A stretch of DNA of 11,065 nucleotides, taken from positions 1 through 11,065 of the forward strand of contig JAEZKH010000251.1 in NCBI GenBank assembly GCA_023415515.1. The letters run 5' to 3'. The notes beneath the pieces were generated by a model, which was not told the DNA's origin, did not search any database, and saw nothing but the letters and a program-made list of their open reading frames with translations. The position numbers were made by a program, and so were the translations under genes. Of this stretch, positions 6,647 through 11,065 are shown piece after piece. Position 1 is the stretch's first letter. Every line of letters starts with the position of its first letter. The stretch is from Actinomycetes bacterium. GTDB lineage: Bacteria; Actinomycetota; Actinomycetes; Mycobacteriales; Mycobacteriaceae.

Positions 6647-8470
6647 ATGACCTCAGCGACCATTCCCGGTCTGGACACCGCACCGACGAAGCACGAAGGG
6701 CTCCTTGCCTGGGTCCGGGAGGTCGCAGAGCTGACTCAGCCCGATCGGGTCGTCTTCGCCGACGGCTCCGACGAGGAGAACGCCCGGCTGTGCGCGCAGC
6801 TCGAGGCGGCGGGCACCTTCAAGAAGCTCGACGACAAGAAGAAGCCGAATTCCTACCTTGCGCTGTCCGATCCGTCCGATGTGGCGCGCGTGGAATCGCG
6901 CACCTTCATCTGTACCGAGCGCGAGCTCGACGCCGGACCCACGAACAACTGGATGGACCCGGCCGAGATGCGTCGCATCATGACCGACCTGTACCGCGGC
7001 AGCATGCGCGGCCGCACGATGTACGTGGTGCCGTTCTGCATGGGTCCGCTCGGCGCCGAGGATCCCAAGCTCGGCGTGGAGATCACCGACTCGGAGTACG
7101 TCGTCGTGTCGATGCGCACCATGACCCGAATGGGCAAGGCCGCGCTGGACAAGATGGGCACCGACGGCTTCTTCGTCAAGGCGCTGCACTCGATCGGCGC
7201 CCCGCTCGAGCCGGGCGAGAAGGACGTGCCGTGGCCGTGCAACGACACCAAGTACATCAGCCACTTCCCCGAGACCCGCGAGATCTGGAGCTACGGTTCG
7301 GGTTACGGCGGTAACGCCCTGCTGGGCAAGAAGTGCTACTCGCTGCGTATCGCCTCGGCGATGGCGCACGACGAGGGCTGGCTCGCCGAGCACATGCTGA
7401 TCCTCAAGCTGATCTCGCCGGAGAACAAGGCGTACTTCGTCGCCGCGGCGTTCCCGTCGGCGTGCGGCAAGACCAACCTCGCGATGCTGCAGCCCACCAT
7501 CGAAGGCTGGCGTGCCGAGACCATCGGCGACGACATCGCCTGGATGCGGTTCGGCAAGGACGGCAGGCTCTACGCCGTCAACCCGGAGTTCGGCTTCTTC
7601 GGCGTCGCGCCGGGCACCAACTGGAAGTCCAACCCGAACGCGATGAAGACCATCGAGGCCGGCAACACGGTGTTCACCAACGTCGCGCTCACCGACGACG
7701 ACGACGTGTGGTGGGAGGGCCTCGAGGGCGACCCGAAGCATCTGATCGACTGGAAGGGCTGCGACTGGACGCCCGACTCCGATGAGAAGGCCGCACACCC
7801 GAATTCGCGCTACTGCACCCCGATGTCGCAGTGCCCGACGCTGGCCCCCGAGTGGGACGACCCGCAGGGTGTGCCGATCTCGGCGATCCTGTTCGGTGCC
7901 CGCCGCAAGACGACGGTGCCGCTGGTGACCCAGGCCCGCGACTGGCAGCACGGCGTCTTCATCGGCGCCACCATGGGCAGCGAGCAGACCGCGGCCGCCG
8001 AGGGCAAGGTCGGCACCGTGCGCCGCGATCCGATGGCGATGCTGCCGTTCCTCGGCTACAACGTCGGCGACTACTTCGCGCACTGGATCGAGATCGGCAA
8101 GAAGTCCGACGAGTCGAAGATGCCGAAGATCTTCTTCGTCAACTGGTTCCGCCGGGGTGACGACGGCCGCTTCCTGTGGCCGGGCTTCGGTGAGAACAGC
8201 CGCGTGATGAAGTGGATCATCGACCGCATCGAGCACAAGGCCGGTGGGCGCACCACGCCGATCGGGACCGTGCCGACCGCCGAGGATCTCGACCTGGCCG
8301 GCCTCGATGTGGACCCCGCCGACGTCGATGCGGCGCTTGCCGTCAACGCCGAGGAGTGGCGCAACGAGCTGCCCGACATCGAGGAGTGGTTCGAGTTCGT
8401 CGGCGAGAAGCTGCCGACCGGCATCAAGGACGAGTTCGACGCGCTGAAGCACCGCCTCGACGCCGAGTAG
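6647..8470 (+). CDS. pckG: Phosphoenolpyruvate carboxykinase (GTP)
   Basis: Cytosolic enzyme of gluconeogenesis and anaplerosis: oxaloacetate + GTP to PEP + CO2 + GDP, using Mn2+. In mycobacteria it is central to growth on fatty acids and cholesterol. The 607-residue product is the family length (about 606 in M. tuberculosis, where the gene is called pckA) and starts MTSATIPGLDTAP. Visible elements: NNWMDP and MYVVPFCMGPLGAE near the N-terminus, a substrate-binding stretch SGYGGNALLGKKCYSLR, AMAHDEGWLAEHML with a metal-ligand His, the GTP-enzyme P-loop FPSACGKTN (269-277) with the reactive Cys273 and Lys275, the kinase-2 motif GDDIAWMRF, FGFFGVAPGTN, and the guanine-pocket region NWFRRGDDGRFLWPGFGENSRV. 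No key residue is missing. It stands after the GTPase-like pair with a 151-base gap, so it probably has its own promoter. Identification is essentially certain. Confidence 0.99.
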   Translation: MTSATIPGLDTAPTKHEGLLAWVREVAELTQPDRVVFADGSDEENARLCAQLEAAGTFKKLDDKKKPNSYLALSDPSDVARVESRTFICTERELDAGPTNNWMDPAEMRRIMTDLYRGSMRGRTMYVVPFCMGPLGAEDPKLGVEITDSEYVVVSMRTMTRMGKAALDKMGTDGFFVKALHSIGAPLEPGEKDVPWPCNDTKYISHFPETREIWSYGSGYGGNALLGKKCYSLRIASAMAHDEGWLAEHMLILKLISPENKAYFVAAAFPSACGKTNLAMLQPTIEGWRAETIGDDIAWMRFGKDGRLYAVNPEFGFFGVAPGTNWKSNPNAMKTIEAGNTVFTNVALTDDDDVWWEGLEGDPKHLIDWKGCDWTPDSDEKAAHPNSRYCTPMSQCPTLAPEWDDPQGVPISAILFGARRKTTVPLVTQARDWQHGVFIGATMGSEQTAAAEGKVGTVRRDPMAMLPFLGYNVGDYFAHWIEIGKKSDESKMPKIFFVNWFRRGDDGRFLWPGFGENSRVMKWIIDRIEHKAGGRTTPIGTVPTAEDLDLAGLDVDPADVDAALAVNAEEWRNELPDIEEWFEFVGEKLPTGIKDEFDALKHRLDAE

Positions 8471-8478
8471 CCTCTCCG

Positions 8479-8539
8479 GCGAGCGTGCGGGTCTGCTGCC
8501 CGACACGCCGCAATTTCTCCGCAGTTTGCGCACGCTCGC
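8479..8539. repeat. Intergenic palindromic element with perfect 11-bp arms
   Basis: GCGAGCGTGCG at 8479-8489 and its exact complement CGCACGCTCGC at 8529-8539 enclose a 39-base interior, in which CTGC (8493-8496) and GCAG (8521-8524) can pair as well. It begins eight bases after the pckG stop, so its transcript hairpin could act as a terminator or 3'-end stabiliser for pckG, although there is no U-tract. I recall similar GCGAGCGTGCG-bounded units between genes of environmental mycobacteria, so it may be a dispersed small palindromic repeat, but I cannot check copy number here. Confidence 0.7.
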
Positions 8540-8552
8540 GCGTTGACGGCGG

Positions 8553-9725
8553 TTGGCGTCCTTCTCGCGGTTGATCATGTTCGACAAGCGGGGAACAGGG
8601 CTGTCCGATCGCGTGTCCATCGCGACGCTCGAGGAGCGGATGGACGATCTGCGCGCGGTGATGGACGCGGCCGGGTCGAAGCGAGCCGCGATCTACGGAG
8701 GTTCCGAAGGTGGCGCGCTCGCCATCCTGTTCGCGGCAACGTATCCAGAGCGGGTTTCGGCACTCGTCCTGTACGGCGCGTATGCGCGGATCGCCTGGGC
8801 CCCCGACTACCCGGACGGCGTGCCGCTGGAAATGTGGGACGACGAACTCCCCAAGCTCGAGGCTGCCTGGGGTCGTGGAGATGGTGCGAGCCCCTTCGTC
8901 AGCGCACTTGCACCGAAGCTGGCCGAAGACCCGGCATATCAGAAAGCACACGGGCGATGGGAGCGCCTTTCGGCGAGCCCGGGAGCAGCCGTGGCGATCC
9001 TGCAGATGGTTCGCGACCTCGATGTACGCCATCTCCTGCCGGCGATTCGGGTGCCGACGCTCGTCCTTCACCGCACAGCGGACCCGAGTCACGCCACGGG
9101 GAGCCGCTACGTGGGTGCGTGGCTCGACGGCGCCAAAGTCGTCGAACTACCGGGCGACGAATACTGGCCGCATCTCGGCGATCAGGCTTCCCTGGTCGAC
9201 GAGATCGAGGAGTTCCTCACGGGGGTTCGACCGGTTCACGCGGCGGATCGTGCGCTCGCGACGGTGTTGTTCACCGCCATCGTGTCCTCGACGGCGCGCG
9301 CTGCGGCGCTTGGTGACGGCGAATGGACACGGGTACTCGATCACCACGACGATGTGGTCTGCCGCGAGGTCGAGCGCCACCGTGGCCGCACGATCAAGAG
9401 CACAGGCGACGGCATGCTGGCGACGTTCGACGGTCCGGCGCGCGCCATTCGGTGCGCGCAACAGATCTGCCGGAACGTGCGTTCGCTGGGGGTGGCTGTC
9501 CGCGCGGGCCTGCACACCGGCGAAATAGAACTACGCGGCGACGACATCGGTGGGATCGCCGTGCATATCGGCGCGCGTGTTTCCGCGCTCGCAGGCCCGG
9601 GTGAGGTGCTGGTGTCATCGACTGTCAAAGACCTGGTGGCCGGCTCCGGAATCACGTTCAGCGACCGAGGAACCCATGCTCTGAAGGGTGTGCCCGATCA
9701 GTGGCGGATCTTCGCGGCCCACTGA
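8553..9725 (+). pseudogene. 5'-truncated alpha/beta-hydrolase/class III adenylate cyclase fusion
   Basis: The frame encodes 390 residues from a TTG, but there is no good start. The family resemblance already begins with the two Arg codons before it (RRLASFSRLIMFDKRGTG), and a TGA lies at 8544. Full-length members carry about 70 more residues with the first strands and oxyanion region of the hydrolase fold, missing here. Remaining hydrolase parts: FDKRGTGLSDR, nucleophile elbow YGGSEGG, and LHRTADPSH at the usual acid position. The C-terminal cyclase domain (about 230-390) has FTAIVSST, where the usual metal-binding Asp is Ala242; KSTGDGMLATF keeps the second Asp (286); and GIAVHIGARV has His where classical cyclases have the transition-state Asn, which I recall in this subfamily. 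Full-length relatives make cAMP from ATP; this copy probably cannot. Some rare codons (ATA, CTA, AGC-rich runs) differ from neighbours. A residual expressed protein cannot be excluded. Confidence 0.72.
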
Positions 9726-9779
9726 CGCCTACTGCAGAAGAGTCCGCCGAACATCGCGAAAGCCCACTGAGACGACCTC

Positions 9780-9808
9780 TTGACACCTGTCAATTCCGCG
9801 CGTCGTAG
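9780..9808 (+). promoter_or_regulatory. Likely fadD4 promoter with palindromic operator on the -35
   Basis: TTGACA at 9780-9785 is a perfect sigma-70-type -35. Seventeen bases later TCGTAG (9803-9808) is a weak -10, with alternative TAGAGT at 9806. TTGACA-CC-TGTCAA (9780-9793) is also a perfect 6-bp inverted repeat, so a repressor bound there would cover the -35. The ATG follows 10 bases after the -10, so the message would be nearly leaderless, in line with the poor ribosome site. Confidence 0.5.
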
Positions 9809-9818
9809 AGTGCTGATC

Positions 9819-11065
9819 ATGCAGATTCGTGAGCATGCCGAGGCGCAACCCCTCAAACCCGCCGTCGTGATGCACCCGTCGGGGCTGACCGTGACGTTCG
9901 GTGAACTCGAGGCCAAGGCCAACCGGCTCGCTCACTTCTTCCGCGCGCACGGCCTGCGCGAGGGGGACTCCGTCGCGATCCTGATGGAGAACAACGAGCA
10001 CTATCACGCGGTCATGTGGGCGGCCAGGCGCAGCGGCCTCTACTACGTGCCGATCAACACGCATCTGACGCCTGCCGAGGCGGCCTACATCGTCGACAAC
10101 AGCGGCGCGAAGGCCATCGTCGGGTCGGCGGCGATGCGCAAAACCCTGGAGGGTCTCACCGCCGAGTTGCCCAACGGCCTGCCTCAGCTCCTGATCGTCG
10201 CCAACGACGACATCGACGGCTGGCACCGCTACCCGGAATGCGTTGCCGATCAACCGGATACGCCCATCGACGACGAAATCGAAGGCGATCTGCTGCAGTA
10301 CTCGTCGGGCACGACGGGCAGACCCAAAGGCATCAAGCGCGAGTTGACGCACCTGCCGCCGTCGGAGACACCCGGCATGATGTCGATGCTGGTCAGCTTC
10401 TGGCTGGATCCCGAGGCGATCTATCTCAGCCCCGCTCCGCTGTATCACACCGCGCCGTCGGTGTGGTCCATGCAGATCCAGGCCGGCGGCATCACCACCG
10501 TCGTGATGGAGAAGTTCGACGCGGAGGGCTGCCTCGACGCGATTCAGCGGCATCGCGTCACGCACGGCCAATTCGTGCCTGCGATGTTCACCCGGATGCT
10601 GAAATTGCCTCAGGACGTACGTGATTCGTATGACCTGTCCAGCCTCAAGCGGGTCATGCACGCCGCCGCACCGTGCCCGGTCGAGATCAAGAAGCAGATG
10701 ATCGACTGGTGGGGCCCGATCGTCGACGAGTACTACGCCTCATCCGAGGCGCACGGGTCGACGTTGATCACCGCAGAGGAATGGCTGACCCGTCCCGGAT
10801 CGGTCGGCCGGCCGATGGCGGGTGCATTGCACATCCTCGACGAAGACGGCAACGAACTGCCACCAGGGCAGGCGGGGGAGATCTACTTCGAAGGCGGCTT
10901 CGACTTCGAGTACCTCAACGACCCGGAGAAGACGGCGAAGTCACGCAGCAAGCACGGCTGGAAGACCGTCGGTGACATCGGTTATCTCGACGAGGACGGC
11001 TACCTGTACCTCACCGACCGGCGCCATCACATGATCATCTCCGGCGGGGTGAACATCTACCCGCA
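9819..11065 (+). CDS. fadD4: FadD4-like fatty acyl-CoA/acyl-AMP ligase (3' end outside window)
   Basis: ANL-superfamily adenylating enzyme; activates a carboxylic acid (in FadD proteins a fatty acid) to an acyl-adenylate and normally on to acyl-CoA; cytosolic. The frame is open from ATG 9819 to the window end (415 residues seen; M. tuberculosis FadD4 is about 537). It starts MQIREHAEAQPLKPAVVMHP, as FadD4 does. Motifs: P-loop-like A3 YSSGTTGRPKG (161-171), SPAPLYHTAP, GQFVPAMFTRML, A5 region YYASSEAHG (305-312; Glu310), A7 VGDIGYLDEDG with Asp386, and A8 start DRRHHMIISGGVNIYP (from 400), where His403-His404 stand in place of the common Lys-Asp. The catalytic Lys of A10 is beyond the window. 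It has its own promoter region with a palindrome. In M. tuberculosis fadD4 lies three genes after pckA; here a decayed cyclase gene lies between. Substrate is not predictable. Confidence 0.95.
   Translation, partial: MQIREHAEAQPLKPAVVMHPSGLTVTFGELEAKANRLAHFFRAHGLREGDSVAILMENNEHYHAVMWAARRSGLYYVPINTHLTPAEAAYIVDNSGAKAIVGSAAMRKTLEGLTAELPNGLPQLLIVANDDIDGWHRYPECVADQPDTPIDDEIEGDLLQYSSGTTGRPKGIKRELTHLPPSETPGMMSMLVSFWLDPEAIYLSPAPLYHTAPSVWSMQIQAGGITTVVMEKFDAEGCLDAIQRHRVTHGQFVPAMFTRMLKLPQDVRDSYDLSSLKRVMHAAAPCPVEIKKQMIDWWGPIVDEYYASSEAHGSTLITAEEWLTRPGSVGRPMAGALHILDEDGNELPPGQAGEIYFEGGFDFEYLNDPEKTAKSRSKHGWKTVGDIGYLDEDGYLYLTDRRHHMIISGGVNIYP

Noticed and set aside
8479..8539. CRISPR repeat or insertion-sequence terminal repeats
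   Set aside because: There is a single palindromic unit with no array of spacers and no transposase frame inside; 39 bases of interior cannot encode one.
6653..8620. A 655-codon open frame on the minus strand opposite pckG
   Set aside because: It mirrors the pckG codon pattern and has a low-complexity Arg/Val/Asp composition without motifs; pckG is certain on the other strand.
9726..9779. Intrinsic terminator after the cyclase remnant
   Set aside because: No stable hairpin followed by a T-run is seen in this stretch.

Overview
The window is high-GC chromosomal DNA from a mycobacterium, probably an environmental or rapidly growing Mycolicibacterium-type species. It carries the trmB, NYN-nuclease and mmpL3 cluster on the minus strand and, diverging from it, a tandem pair of GTPase-like genes followed by the PEP carboxykinase gene. 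This is the order of the M. tuberculosis segment Rv0206c to Rv0211. fadD4 (Rv0214) follows downstream, but the two genes that separate it from pckA in M. tuberculosis (nadR and Rv0213c) are absent. The proteins are clearly homologous to, but not identical with, the M. tuberculosis and M. smegmatis versions as I remember them, so I do not name a species.

Layout. 1-2356 (minus): mmpL3, the essential trehalose monomycolate transporter, whose C-terminal tail is cut by the window edge. 2410-3087 (minus): a NYN/PIN-like nuclease-fold protein. 3119-3826 (minus): trmB, the tRNA m7G46 methyltransferase. These three are closely spaced and probably co-transcribed. 3827-4027: divergent promoter region. 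4028-5047 and 5044-6495 (plus): two GTPase-like proteins overlapping by four bases, the second with a proline-rich linker and a membrane hairpin, resembling a bacterial dynamin-like pair with non-canonical P-loops. 6647-8470 (plus): pckG, GTP-dependent PEP carboxykinase. 8479-8539: an intergenic element bounded by perfect 11-bp inverted repeats. 8553-9725 (plus): a 5'-truncated alpha/beta-hydrolase/adenylate cyclase fusion with a mutated metal-binding Asp, probably a pseudogene. 9819 to the end (plus): fadD4-like acyl-CoA synthetase, cut by the window edge. There is no gene-free stretch over 300 bases. The longest gap is the roughly 200-base divergent region.

How it fits together. Most of the window is a conserved core mycobacterial neighbourhood: mycolate export (mmpL3), RNA modification and possible RNA cleavage (trmB, NYN), gluconeogenesis (pckG) and fatty-acid activation (fadD4). 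The last two are jointly useful during growth on lipids. The least understood part is the tandem GTPase-like pair opposite mmpL3. The most variable part is the pckG-fadD4 junction, where a repeat element abuts a decaying cyclase gene. The most notable single-residue change is in MmpL3: one of the two proton-relay Asp-Tyr pairs has become Asp-Phe, with a reciprocal Phe-to-Tyr change three residues on. No rRNA, tRNA, CRISPR array, transposase or phage gene was seen.
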